Made by a program: the position numbers and the translations under genes
The notes under the pieces: model-generated
Seen by the model: the letters and a program-made list of their open reading frames with translations, nothing else
What the model was told of the DNA's origin: nothing
The model's database searches: none
Source of the DNA: Dugong dugon
Taxonomy: Eukaryota > Chordata > Mammalia > Sirenia > Dugongidae
Length of the DNA: 64,000 bases
Assembly (NCBI GenBank): GCA_030035585.1
Contig: CM057472.1
Span: 91,261,601-91,325,600, forward strand
Direction of reading: 5' to 3'
Part shown: piece after piece, positions 47,946-58,500 of the stretch
Layout of the letters: every line of letters begins with the position of its first letter
Position numbering within the stretch: the first letter of the stretch is position 1

Positions 47946-50161
47946 AGGTATCTGCAAACCCAAATACCTGTAAACTCCAGATAGGTGATAGTACCCAGGC
48001 ATCACAAAATAAGTGGTGGCATCCTGGCAAACTGGAGAGGGCAAATCCTTCCTAAAGGCAATCATATACCATTAAAACAAAACAAAAAGACTAACATTTC
48101 TGCAGGTCTTAGTGGGCCACGGATTCATGGCCCTCGCTACTCTAGCCACCCTTTTATTTATTTATTTATTTTCCTCATGAAAGTCCTGACTACAGTAATT
48201 AAAAAGCCTGTGATATTGAAACTGAATCTTCATAGGGAATCCAAAAGGAATATATTAGAAGCAGAATAGAGGTCTCCTGACACGCAATCAGGGGCACTTT
48301 CTCTTTAAAACTGATGTCTCTGGGGTTGAGTAAAGTTTGCTATCTTCAACCGGACACTCCCAAATTCCATTCAAAATTGTACAGTTATTCTCAAATTCAA
48401 TTCAAATGTATTAAATGCACTTCTATCTCACTCCCTTAACACTATAGGAAGCTAGATACTCTTTTCTGGGATATCCAGTTGTGAGACAAGCATGGCACAT
48501 GATGTCAGAAAGAAATTCTCTGTATTTATTTCACTGGTGAAAAAGAATTTCTGTTTGAGCAATCGTCTTAATTTTCCCATGTGGTGGAATTTTTAGTTTC
48601 TAAGTCAAGCATGTTGACGCACAAGAAAAGAAAGCAATTTACAACTCTGCAAAGAAATACAGCCTTTTCTCTTCATTTGTGTTTCATCTTGATTATCACC
48701 ACGTTTATCATCCCCCTGTAATTTATTCATTGTTTTGACCAGAGGAATATGAAGGGAAACAAGCAGGTAAGTGCACTTGTCAAAATGTGGATCAGATGCT
48801 CTAACAATGATTGGAGACAATTAATGTTCTCAGGAAGAAGCAACAGGCTGGGTTTATCTTCAGATTTTTACAGCAAACAGACTTGGGAAAATGAAAATGT
48901 AAAGTAAAGGTTTTTATATTCTACGCAAAGAAAAACAGTCTTCCCTGAATACATTGTTGTGCGTTCTAGTATAATCTGACAGTTTAGATCTTTTCAGCTA
49001 AATTATTAAGAATAATGGGAGCTAAACATAAATTGAGCTTCTTTGAAGTGTGATTCAATGACTTTTCCTTCTGAATAACCAAACTGTAAATGCCCTACTG
49101 TGCAAATAACTATGGGGTAGTGGACTGCCAATCAGAATGAAGACAAATGCTTCTGTCTGATTACACTTTAATTCCAGCTGAGCAGAGTGAAATAAGAGTG
49201 CCCCAATCACCTTTGCAATATTGTCATTTGTTCTTTCTTTTACTGAGGCAAAGAGCTTTCAGTTCCATGACCTCCTCAACTCCAAAAAGTATTTTTCTGC
49301 ACTCCATCTAGACACCTATTCCTATTATTATAGACATTGTCATCACTGAAATCTTGTTTTCTGAACATCATCCCTGTTCTTACAGCTCACTTATCCTAGC
49401 CACTCACTCTAGTACTTCCAGTCTAACAATTTTCCCATCACATGGAATTCATTATTACCATCACTAACATCCAACCCACCCCTGTGTTAAGACTCTTAGG
49501 AGGATCACACTACCCCACACCCAAAGACACACTCATTCCAAAGTTATGACCACAAATAGCAAATGTGCCCTCAACACTGACAACTAGTCTGATGTGTTAA
49601 GGTAGGTTAGACCGGGGAAAATTGACCCTCAAACACAGAATGGTTCAACATAAGTTTACTTCTCATTCACCGATCAGTCCAAGGTGGATCTTCTGGTCTG
49701 GTCAGGAGATAGCTCTCCTCTACAGGCAATCCAGGAAAAGAGACTTCATTCATCTTCTCGATTTGGATCTATCACCAATGACCTTGTCAATGTCTCCAAC
49801 CAGCTTGCAGAAAGGGGAAGAAGGGGCATAGAGAGGGCTCCCTACTTCTTAAATGTCTTGTTTGAAAATGACACCTGTCCTTTATGCTCATATGCAATTA
49901 GATAGAACTCAGTTTATGGCCACCATATTCTGAAAGGGAATGTGGAAAAAGTAGTCTAGTTCTGTGGCCATGAAGAAGAGGAAAAGTATATTTTGATGAA
50001 CAGCTTGACAGACTCCACCACAAAACGGTACTCGAATTTCCTGGAAGTGCATTTTCCTACTCTTGGAGAAAACAATTTATTCTCTCTTTAAATAATAAAT
50101 CCAATATGATAAACTGGTTTCATTGAGATGATAGATACAATTAGATGATGATAGCCCTCTA
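47946..50161. other. Unassigned DNA
   Basis: No gene or named repeat. (TTTA)n at about 48,153-48,171. Confidence 0.5.
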
Positions 50162-50175
50162 TTTCCCACTTTCTT

Positions 50176-51667
50176 TCTTTTTTTTTTTTTATATATTTTA
50201 TTGTACTTCAGGTGAAAGCTTACAGAGCAAATAGTTTCTCATGACATAGTAGTACACATGTTGTTCTATGACATTGGTTAACAACCCCACAACATATCAA
50301 GCCTCTAAATTCTCAACCTTTTTTTTTTTTTTTTTGATGAAAATTACAGATGGCCAAAGATACACCGTTTCAAAAATTTCTACATTCACAGTTCAGTGAC
50401 ATTGACTACGCTCTTCCAACTGTGCTGTTATTCTCACTTAGATGAAGGCTTACAGAACAAAATAGTTTTTCATTTAACAGTTACTACACATGTTGCCCTA
50501 TGACAATGGTTAACAATCTCACAGCACATCAAGAATATCCTTACTCCACCTTGTGTTCCCTATCACCAGGGGGCTTCCTTGTCCCCTTCTGTCTTCTGGA
50601 CCTTGTCAGTGGACTATTGGACCTCTTTAGTCTCATTTGTTTATTTATTTTATTTAAACACCATTTCAAAACTTTTTACTTACACATTTAAGTGATGTTG
50701 ACTATGCTCTTCCAATTGTGCTGCCATTCTCGCCCAAGATGAAGGCTTACAGGACAAAACAGCCTCCCATTTAATAGTTACTACAAATGTTGCCCTATAG
50801 CAGTGGTCAACAATCTCACAATACATCGACAGTGTCCTTATTCAATTTGTGTTCCTTATCGTCAGTTTCCTACTCTCTCTCTGCCTTCTGGCCCTTGTCA
50901 CCGGACTCCTGTACCTCGTTAGTCCCATTTAGTTTTACTGGGCTGTCCATTCCCAGGCTTAACATCGAACCTTGAAGGTAACTTCCCCTCTGAGCTGAAA
51001 GGGTGTCTGGGGGCCACACTCTAGAGGTTTCTCTAGTATTCTTTAGGCCAGTATATCTGGTCTTCTTTTTTTTTTTTTTTTTTTGGGAGTTAAAATTATA
51101 CTCTACATCCTACTCTAGCTCTGCCCAGAACCCTCTGCTGTGATCCTGGTCAGAGGAGTCATTGGTGGTAGCCGGGGACCATCCAGCTGTACTGGACTCA
51201 GTCCCGTGGAGGCCTTGGTAGCTGTGGACCATTAGTCCTTCGGACTAATCTTTTCCTTGTATCCTGTTCTCTTCGTTCTCCCTTGTTCCCGAAGGGATGA
51301 GACCAGTGGAGTATCTTAGATGGCCGCTCATAGGCTTTTAAGACCCCAGACACTACTCACCAAGGTAGAATGTAGAGCATTATCTTTATAAGCAGTGTCA
51401 TGCCAATTGAGCTAGATGTTCCCTGAGATCATGGTCCCCAGAGCCCTCCGTCCAACAACTCAGTCCCTCGGGGGGTTTGGATGTGTCTATAGGGCCTCCA
51501 TGACCTTTCCTTGTGCAGGTTGTGTTAGCTTCCCCTGTACTATGTACTATCTCACCTCTCTCCCAAGTTACCACTTACCTATTACCTATTTAGTATTCCC
51601 CCCCCCCCCCATCCCTGGTAACCAACAAGGATTGTTACATTTTGCATGTGAATTTTTTCATGGGTTT
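50176..51667 (-). other. L1 3' UTR, about 1.5 kb
   Basis: From the ORF2 stop it runs through landmarks shared with the other L1 copies (complements of TTGTTGGTTACC, GGGGGTTTGGATGTGTC, GGTGGTAGCCGGGGACCATC), then into a repeated terminal unit (50,367-50,945) and a truncated final copy with the poly(A). T-runs at 51,066-51,084 and 50,321-50,337 are internal. It contains no open frame of note. Confidence 0.9.
50367..50945 (-). repeat. Tandem ~295-bp units in L1 3' UTR
   Basis: On the + strand, unit 1 (about 50,367-50,657) and unit 2 (about 50,660-50,945) share the order TTTCAAAA, GACTACGCTCTTCCAA / GACTATGCTCTTCCAA, GATGAAGGCTTACAG, TTGCCCTATG / TTGCCCTATA, GGT(T/C)AACAATCTCACA, CTTGT(C)CC. A third, shorter copy (50,195-50,310: GGTGAAAGCTTACAGAGC, CTATGACATTGGTTAACAAC) forms the element terminus. 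Other L1 copies in this window have only one such unit. Confidence 0.85.
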
Positions 51668-54600
51668 TTACAATAGAGGTCTCATACAATATTTGTCCTT
51701 TTGTGATTGACTTATTTCACTCAGCATGATGTCCTCCAGTTTCATCCATGTTATGAGATGGTTCACAGATTCATTGTTGTTCTTTCTCGTTGCATAGTAC
51801 TCCATTGTGTGTATGTACCATAGTTTGTGTATCCATTCATCTGTTGATGGACATCGAGGTTGTTTCCATCGTTTTGCTATTGTGAATAATGCTGCCATGA
51901 ACATAGGTGTGCATATGTCTATTCGAGTGATGACTCTTATTACTCTAGGATATATTCCTAGGAGTGGGATTGCTGGATCGAATGGTATGTCTATTTCTAG
52001 CTTTCTGAGGAAACGCCATATCATTTTCCAAAATGGTTGTATTATTTTGCATTCCCACCAGCAGTGTATAAGAGTTCCCGTCTCCCCGCAGCCCCTCCAA
52101 CATTTGTTATTTCCAGTAATTTTGATTCGTGCCAGTAATGCCGGGGTGAGATGGTATGTCATTGTGGTTTTAATTTGCATTTCTCTAATGGCTAGTGATC
52201 GCAAGCATTTCCTCATGTGTCTGCTGGCCATTTGAATGTCTTCCTTGGTGAAGTGTCTGTTCATTTCCTTTGCCCATTTTTTGATAGGATTGGTTGTCTT
52301 TTTGTTGTAGAAGTGTTGGATTTTCTTGTAGATTATGGAGATTAGACCTTTGTCTGACTTGTACTGTCCAAAATTTTTTTCCCAGTCTGTAGGTTCTCTT
52401 TTAACTCTTTTGGTGAAGAGCATAGATGTTTGATTTTTAGAAGATCCCAATTATCTAGTTTATCTGTTGGGTTTTTTGTGTTGATGTTTATGGTTTGTAT
52501 CCTGTTAACGCCATGTATTAAGGCCTGAAGTGTTGGTCCTATTTTTTCTTCTATGAATTTTATAGTTTGAGGCTTTATATTCAGGTCTCTGATCCATTTT
52601 GAAGTAGTTTTTGTATATGGTGTGAGGTATGGGTCCTGTTTCATTTTTCTACAAATAGATATCCAGTTTTGCCAGCACCATTTGTTAAAAAGACTGTCTT
52701 TTCCCCATTTGATGTATTTTGGGCCCTTGTCAAAAATCAGGTGACCGTAGGTGGATGGATTCACATCTGGCTTCTCAATTCTGTGCCATTGGTCAATGTC
52801 TCTGTTGTTGTACCAGTACCAGGCTGTTCTGAGTACTGTAGCTGTATAGTAGGTTCTCAAGTAAGGTAGTGTGAGTCCTCCTACTTTATTCTTCTTCTTC
52901 AGTAGTGCTTTACTTATTCGGCGTTTCTTCCCTTTCCATATAAAGTTAATAATTAGTTTTTCCATCTCTTTGAAGAATGTTGTTGGTATTTGTATCGGGA
53001 TTGCATTGTATTTGTAGATTGCTTTAGGTAGAATTGCCATTTTCACAATGTTGAGTCTGCCTATCCATGAGCATGGTATGTTTTTCCATTTATGTAGATC
53101 CCTTTGGAGTTCATGCAGCAGTGTTTTGTAGTTTTCTTTGTATAGGTCTTTTATATTCCTGGTCAGATTTATTCCTAAGTATTTTATCTTTTTAGGGGCT
53201 ATTGCAAATGGTATTGATTTCCTGATCTCCTTTTCATCGTTCTCTTTACTGGTGTATAGGAATCCAACTGATTTTTGAATGTTTATCTTGTATCCTGCTA
53301 CTCTGCTGAATCTTTCTATTAGTTCCAGTAAATTTCTCGTGGAGTCTTTAGGGTTTTCTATGTATAGTATCATATCATCTGCAAACAGGGAGAGTTTAAC
53401 TTCTTCATTACCAATCTGGATGCCCTTTATTTCTTTCTCTTGCCTTACTGCTCTAGCTAGAACTTCCAGCACACTATTAAATAGGAGTGGTGATAAAGGG
53501 CATCCTTGTCTTGTTCCTGTTTTCAAGGGGAATGTTTTCAGCCTCTCTCCATTAAGAATGATGTTGACTGTTGGTTTTGCATAGATGCCCTTTATTATGT
53601 TGAGAAATTTCCCTTCTATACCTATTTTATTGAGAGTTTTTATCAGGAATGGGTGTTGGACTTTGTCAAATGCCTTTTCTGCATCAATTGAGATGGTCAT
53701 GTGATTTTTTTCTTTCCTTTTATTTATGTGGTGGATTACATTGATGGATTTTCTAATGTTAAACCATCCTTGCATACCTGGTATGAATCCTACTTGGTCG
53801 TGGTGTATTATTTTTTGGATATGATACTGAATTCTATTGGCTAGAATTTTGTTCAGAATTTTTGCATCTATATTCATGAGAGATATTGGTCTGTAATTTT
53901 CTTTTTTTGTGATGTCTTTGCCTGGTTTTGGTATCAGCGTTATGCTGGCTTCATAGGGTGAATTTGGAAGTGTTGCTTCCTCTTCTATGCTCTGAAATAA
54001 CTTGAGTAGAACTGGTACGAGCTCTTCTGTAAATGTTTTGTAGAATTCTCCAGTGAAGCCATCTGGGCCAGGGCTTTTTTTGGTTGGGAGTTTTTTTATT
54101 ACCTTTTCAATCTCTTCTCTTGTTATGGGTCTGTTCATATTTTCAATATCACTTTGTTGTAGTTTGGGTAGGCCGTATATTTTTAGAAATTTATCCATTT
54201 CCTCTAGGTTTTCAAATTTGTTGGAATATAGTTTATCATAATATTCTGTTATAATCCTTTTTATTTCAGTTGGGTCTGTTGTAATGTCCCCCATTTCATT
54301 TCTTATTTGGGTTATTTGTGCCCTCTGCTGTTTTTCTTTTGTCAGTCTGGCCAGTGGTTTGTCGATTTTGTTGATTCTTTCAAAGAACCAACTTTTGGTT
54401 TTGTTGATTCTTTCTATTGTTTTTCTGTTCTCTATTTCATTGATTTCTGCTCTGATCTTTACTATTTCCTTTCTTCCAGTGGTTGTAGGCTTTTTTTGTT
54501 GTTCTCTTTCTATTTGTTTGAGTTCTGTAGTTAATGTTTTGATTTTGTCCCTTTCTTCTTTTTTGATATGTGCATCTATTGCTATAAATTGTCCTCTGAG

Positions 54601-55481
54601 GACTGCCTTTGCTGTGTCCCAAAGGTTTTGGTATGATGTGTTTTCATTTTCATTTGATTCTAGGAATTTTTGAATTCCATCTCTGATTTCTTCTATTACC
54701 CATTGATGTGTAAGCAGATTATTATTCAGTTTCCATGTGTTTGATGTTTTTTCCTTGCTATTTCTAGTGTTAATTTCTACCTTGATGGCATTGTGGTCAG
54801 AGAGATACTGTGAATTATCTCAGCATTTTGGATCTTGTTGAGGATTGCTCTGTGGCCTAAGATGTGGTCTATTCTGGAGAACGTTCCATGTGCATTGGAA
54901 AAGAATGTGTACTTTGCAGTGGTTGGATGGATTGTTCTATATATGTCTATGAGGTCCAGTTGGCTGATTGTGTCCTTTAGGTCTTCTGTATCTTTGCTGA
55001 GTTTCTTTTTAGTTGTTCTGTCCTTTACTGAGAGTGGTGTGTTGAAGTCTCCTACTATTATTGTGGAACTGTCAATTTCTCTTTTCAGTGTTGTTAGAGT
55101 TTTTTTAATGTATCTTGGAGCCCTGTCATTGGGTGCATAGATATTTATTTTGGTTATGTCTTCATGATGGATCATCCCCTTAATCATTATATAGTGTCCT
55201 TCTTTGTCTTTTATGGTAGATTTTGTTTTAAAGTCTATTTTATCTGAGATTAGAATTGCCACTCCTGCTCTTTTTTGATAGTTGTTAGCTTGATATATTT
55301 TTTTCCAACCTTTGATTTTTAATACATTCACATCTTTGTTTCTAAGGTGTGTCTCTTGTAGACAGCAAATTGATGGATCCTGTTTTCTTATCTATTCTGC
55401 CACTCTCCATCTCTTTATGGGTGCATTGAGTCCATTTACGTTCAGTGTAATTATTGATAGATGTGAGTTTGTTGCTGTTAT
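51668..55481 (-). pseudogene. L1 ORF2 with four lesions
   Basis: ORF2p nicks target DNA (APE-type endonuclease) and copies L1 RNA (reverse transcriptase); its usual length is about 1,275 aa and this frame would give about the same. Lesions: the start codon position reads ATA (55,479-55,481); codon 30 is TAG (55,392-55,394) where the family has Trp; one T is missing near 54,800, just before the catalytic Ser-Asp-His (codons 228-230); and 10 nt are missing near 52,420. Between the last two the frame is open, and 54,294-52,342 alone gives 650 codons. Readable motifs: GDFNTPL and SRIDHILGH (endonuclease), [12 protein letters not shown] and FADDMILY (RT). The Asp pair is encoded at 53,374-53,379, codons 702-703 after correcting for the 1-nt loss. 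The C-terminal piece (52,450-51,668, 260 codons) keeps the CX3CX7HX4C pattern. No full protein can be made as it stands. Confidence 0.95.
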
Positions 55482-55669
55482 TTTGTAGTGCTTTTTTTTG
55501 TGATGCTGAAGTTTTCTTTGTTCTTCTTACTCTCTTGTGCTGAGTTCCTTTTGTTTGTGGATTTTGTGTTCATTTCTTTTGTTTTTGTAGGTTTTGTTTT
55601 TGTTGAGACTTTATGTTTTTCGTCTTTATTTTTATGAGTTGGTTTGTCAACTTTTTTTGTGGTTACCAT
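55478..55669 (-). CDS. Lys-rich small open frame in the L1 inter-ORF spacer
   Basis: 63 codons, about one third Lys, with many Thr (starts MVTTKKVDKPTHKNKDEKHK). No domain recognised. Its stop overlaps the ORF2 start position; in the L1 at 26.2 kb, where ORF2 still has ATG, the same place reads AAAATGA, so TGA and ATG overlap. In the L1 at 37.9-38.2 kb the first half is readable in the same frame (KKVNKPTHQNKEEKHKVSVK) but a 1-nt difference shifts the rest. A coding role is unproven: A-rich spacer can look like this by chance. Confidence 0.25.
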   Translation of the reverse strand: MVTTKKVDKPTHKNKDEKHKVSTKTKPTKTKEMNTKSTNKRNSAQESKKNKENFSITKKSTTK

Positions 55670-55912
55670 GAATTTTACCCTTATCTTTATAATTTTGAAG
55701 CAGTCTACTGTTACTTGGGATCGCCTTGCCTTCCTCTCCTTTAGAAGGTTCTATACCTATGCCGTTTGTTCCCTCTTTCATTGTTTTGATGTTGTTGTCA
55801 TTCTTTGATTGATTTCTCTGATTCCCTGTTGTATATCTTTTGTTTTTGGAAAGTCGTCTGTAGTTCAGTTCCTAGAATGGTATCTGGTTCATGTGAACCT
55901 GCGTCCTAGGTC

Positions 55913-56962
55913 CTAGGTCCTGCCTGAGGGCTGAAGCTGTTTGTCCTCAGATCGAAGAACTCCCTTTAATAATTCTTGTAAGTTTGGTTTGACTTTTGTA
56001 TATTCCTTTAGTTTCTGTTTATCTGGAAATGACCTAATTTCACCATCAAATCTGAATGAGAGTTTTGCAGGATATATTATTCTTGGCTGACAATTTTTTT
56101 CTTTCAAGATTTTATATATGTCATCCCATTGCCTTCTTGCCTGCATGGTTTCTGCCGAATAATCTGAGCTTAGTCTTATTGTTTCTCCTCTGTATGTGAC
56201 TTCTTGTTTTTCACGAGCTGCTCTCAGGATTCTTTGTTTGTCTTTAGTTTTAGCGAGTGTGAATATGATATGTCTTGGTGATTTTCTTTTGGGGTCTCTT
56301 CTGTATGGGGTTCGTTGAGCTTCTTGGATGGCCAGCTTTTCATGTTTCATGATATTGGGAAAGTTTTCTGTCAGCAGTTCGTCAATGATCCTCTCTGTGT
56401 TTTCTGTTTTCTCCCCCTGTTCTGGTATGCCAATCACTCGTAAGTTTTTGCTTTTAATTGTGTCCCACATAACTCTCAGGGTCTCTTCATTTTTCTTTGT
56501 TCTTTTTTCTGAGTTTTCCTGAAACAGAGTTGTATCCAAGTGTTTGTCTTCAGTTCCACTGATCCTGTCTTCCATGGTTTCAAATCTACTTCTCAGCCCT
56601 TCTATGACACCGTCCATTTCTGAAATCTTGTTGTTTATCTTTTGGATTTCTAATTGTTGTTTTTGTATAATTTCGAGTTGTGAATTTATTTTGGCATTTT
56701 GTTCCTGCATCATCTTCCTGAATTCTTCCAATTTTTTGTCTGTATTTTCCATAAATTTGTCTGTTTTTTCCTCATGTTTGTCAGCTTTTTGCCTCAGTTC
56801 TTGGAAAATTCCGAGTATTAGTGATTTGAGTTCCGTATCAGGTACTTCTAGTGCATTTTCTTCCACAGGAGAGTTATCTGGTGTTTTAATTTGGACGCCT
56901 ATTGGAGCCATCTTGTCTTGTTTTTGTAAATGTTTTGATATTGTTTGCTGTTTTCGGGGCAT
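55913..56962 (-). CDS. L1 ORF1p, intact (349 aa)
   Basis: ORF1p is the RNA-binding protein that forms trimers, coats L1 RNA in the cytoplasm and is needed for retrotransposition. The frame is uninterrupted: an N-terminal segment (1-45), heptad-rich coiled coil (about 46-165, ending EDRISGTEDK), RRM (about 172-268, with NLRVIGIP at 173-180 and RHIIFTLA at 230-237) and C-terminal domain (about 270-338, with ARRQWDDIYK and IIYPAKLSFRF). The length is close to the human 338 aa. The ATG follows directly after an in-frame TGA, which fixes the start; the context is weak (T at -3, C at +4). It lies 431 nt upstream of the ORF2 start position. It is the only intact LINE protein frame in the window; whether it is transcribed is unknown. 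Confidence 0.95.
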   Translation of the reverse strand: MPRKQQTISKHLQKQDKMAPIGVQIKTPDNSPVEENALEVPDTELKSLILGIFQELRQKADKHEEKTDKFMENTDKKLEEFRKMMQEQNAKINSQLEIIQKQQLEIQKINNKISEMDGVIEGLRSRFETMEDRISGTEDKHLDTTLFQENSEKRTKKNEETLRVMWDTIKSKNLRVIGIPEQGEKTENTERIIDELLTENFPNIMKHEKLAIQEAQRTPYRRDPKRKSPRHIIFTLAKTKDKQRILRAAREKQEVTYRGETIRLSSDYSAETMQARRQWDDIYKILKEKNCQPRIIYPAKLSFRFDGEIRSFPDKQKLKEYTKVKPNLQELLKGVLRSEDKQLQPSGRT

Positions 56963-57565
56963 TCAGTAGATATTTCTCTCGTTTATTGATTGTAGATTTT
57001 TTTTTTTTTGTTTTGTTTCTTTCTTGTGGTACAGCTGGGCAGATCTAGCTGAGGAGGAGCCACTGGGACGGGTTGCTTGTAGCACTCACCGCAGCCACCA
57101 GGACCGTCGGTTGTCAGTGCTGGGCAGGTTATAATAGGGCGTGCCTGCACTGCTTGGTGGTGTGATGTCTAGTGCATGGTGCAGGTAGGTAGGGTGCAGC
57201 GGGAAGATAGTTATGTGTGAAGCTAAGCTGGATATGGGAGAGAGGAGAGAGGAGGAGGAGCAAAAAGCGTACAAACATAAAAGAATGCTCGGGGAGCTTG
57301 TCGTTGTTATGTACAGATGAGAGACTATGGGATGGAGGAAACCAGAAGGGGGAAGAGAAAGAAAAGGTAAGAATGACCAAATAAAAATCAGAAAAGTTAA
57401 AGAACTGCAAAGTTCCCAGGGATCCCACTGATGCAGCTATGAGGTCTGGGGGAGTCGGTTTCAATTTTCACAGCTCTGCCTGGCCAGAAGGTACAGAGGG
57501 ATACATCGCCTGGTATTCAGGGATCAGAAAGAGAAGGAAGAGATAGAGAGACGAGAAATTAAGCA

Positions 57566-58216
57566 ATGAAGAAAGACAAAAGGGAAAAAGAGGTAAAATA
57601 TGACAAAACTAATCAAAAAAGGAAGAAAAATAAAATTGAAAAAAAAAAAAAGGGGGGCAACACCAGCTGTCAGTGCCTACAAATGGGACCCAGAGAGCCC
57701 CCACTCAGGGGCGTGAATTCCAAGAAGCAGGTAGTCTCGGGGTTAAGAGACCGTGGCCACGGGAAGCAGAGGGGCCAACGAACAAAGGCCCCGGGATCCC
57801 ACCCGCGTGGGAGCCCAGACCTAGAAACAGCCACACGCCCGAACGTAGCCCTACAGCCCCGCAGGAGAGAGCAGAGATGGCGCTCGGAACCAGGCACTCA
57901 GGCAAAAGGAGGGGGAGGCGGTAGAAAAAGGCTCGCTAGCCGCCAGCAAAGCGCTCCCAGAAAGCTGCCAGCCCAGGCGCGTGGAATCCAAGCACCGGCG
58001 CCCCCCAGCCCAGGGACCCTGGCCACGGAATGCAGGGGATCCCCAGCTGAGGCAGAGACGGGTGGGTGGTGGGAGAGCGCGCACCGCAGTTTACCGGTCG
58101 TTCTGTCTCCGACCAGATGCTCTGCAAGGCTGCTCTGCAAGGCTGCTCTGCAAGGCTGCTCTCCCATTCGCTGGTCTCCGATAGGAATCCAAGATGGTGG
58201 ATCCGCGCTGCGTTAG
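57566..58216 (+). CDS. Antisense open frame in the L1 5' UTR (216 codons)
   Basis: An open frame on the strand opposite to L1, across the CpG-rich part of its 5' UTR. The product would be Lys-rich at first (KKDKREKEVKYDK), then Arg/Pro/Gly-rich, with no recognised domain. GC-rich DNA has few stop codons, and overlapping open frames exist on both strands in this interval, so a chance frame is likely. Primate L1 has a short antisense 5' UTR frame (ORF0), but no similarity is claimed. Confidence 0.2.
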   Translation: MKKDKREKEVKYDKTNQKRKKNKIEKKKKGGNTSCQCLQMGPREPPLRGVNSKKQVVSGLRDRGHGKQRGQRTKAPGSHPRGSPDLETATRPNVALQPRRREQRWRSEPGTQAKGGGGGRKRLASRQQSAPRKLPAQARGIQAPAPPSPGTLATECRGSPAEAETGGWWESAHRSLPVVLSPTRCSARLLCKAALQGCSPIRWSPIGIQDGGSALR

Positions 58217-58408
58217 CTGGTAGGGAATCTCTGCCTGAGTCTCTCCTCTCTCTCCGTTCTCTTTTAGTATTCTCACTCCGTTTGGTGTTTGGCTGAGTTC
58301 TTTATCTCTTCATTTGGTGTTCTAGGGTTTCAGGATTGTTGATTCTCTGTTAGGCTTAGTTTTTCGGATCTTTGCTGTGGAGGGACGGCGTGGTGTTTCT
58401 GCCTAGAG

Positions 58409-58421
58409 CGCCATCTTGCCG
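58409..58421 (-). promoter_or_regulatory. YY1-type motif at the L1 5' tip
   Basis: The element starts CGGCAAGATGGCG on the minus strand. AAGATGGCG is a YY1 recognition core and sits within the first 15 nt, the same place as the YY1 site that sets the start in human L1. Binding is inferred. Confidence 0.7.
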
Positions 58422-58500
58422 AAAAAAAAAAAAATTTTTTTTCCCACTTTCTTACTTGCTTATGAATCCACATATTTGATTTGCTCTCCTATCACAACAG

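Larger units (their letters stand above)
56963..58421 (-). promoter_or_regulatory. L1 5' UTR / promoter, CpG-rich
   Basis: About 1.46 kb. The distal half (57,650-58,240) is GC- and CpG-rich, unlike everything else in the window. It holds three exact 13-bp tandem units (TGCTCTGCAAGGC on +, 58,118-58,156). The proximal half keeps the GGATCCC landmark (near 57,420) seen in the tandem units of the L1 at 23.7 kb. In L1s this region is the internal pol II promoter; that role is inferred by position. Confidence 0.85.
50176..58434 (-). mobile_element. Full-length L1, about 8.26 kb, with TSD
   Basis: Complete LINE-1 on the minus strand: 5' UTR (58,421-56,963), ORF1, 431-nt spacer, ORF2, 3' UTR (51,667-50,191) and poly(A) (T-run at 50,178-50,190). 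The polyadenylation signal complement TTTATT lies at about 50,197. Identical 14-bp flanks TTTCCCACTTTCTT lie at 50,162-50,175 and 58,440-58,453; as AAGAAAGTGGGAAA on the element strand they fit an L1 endonuclease target. It is longer than the roughly 6-kb human L1 because of long UTRs and spacer. ORF1 is intact and ORF2 carries only four lesions, so this is by far the youngest LINE here. Confidence 0.97.

Noticed and set aside
51807..52235. 142-codon plus-strand frame and similar plus-strand frames over 50-57 kb
   Set aside because: They are antisense shadows of L1 ORF2 and ORF1.
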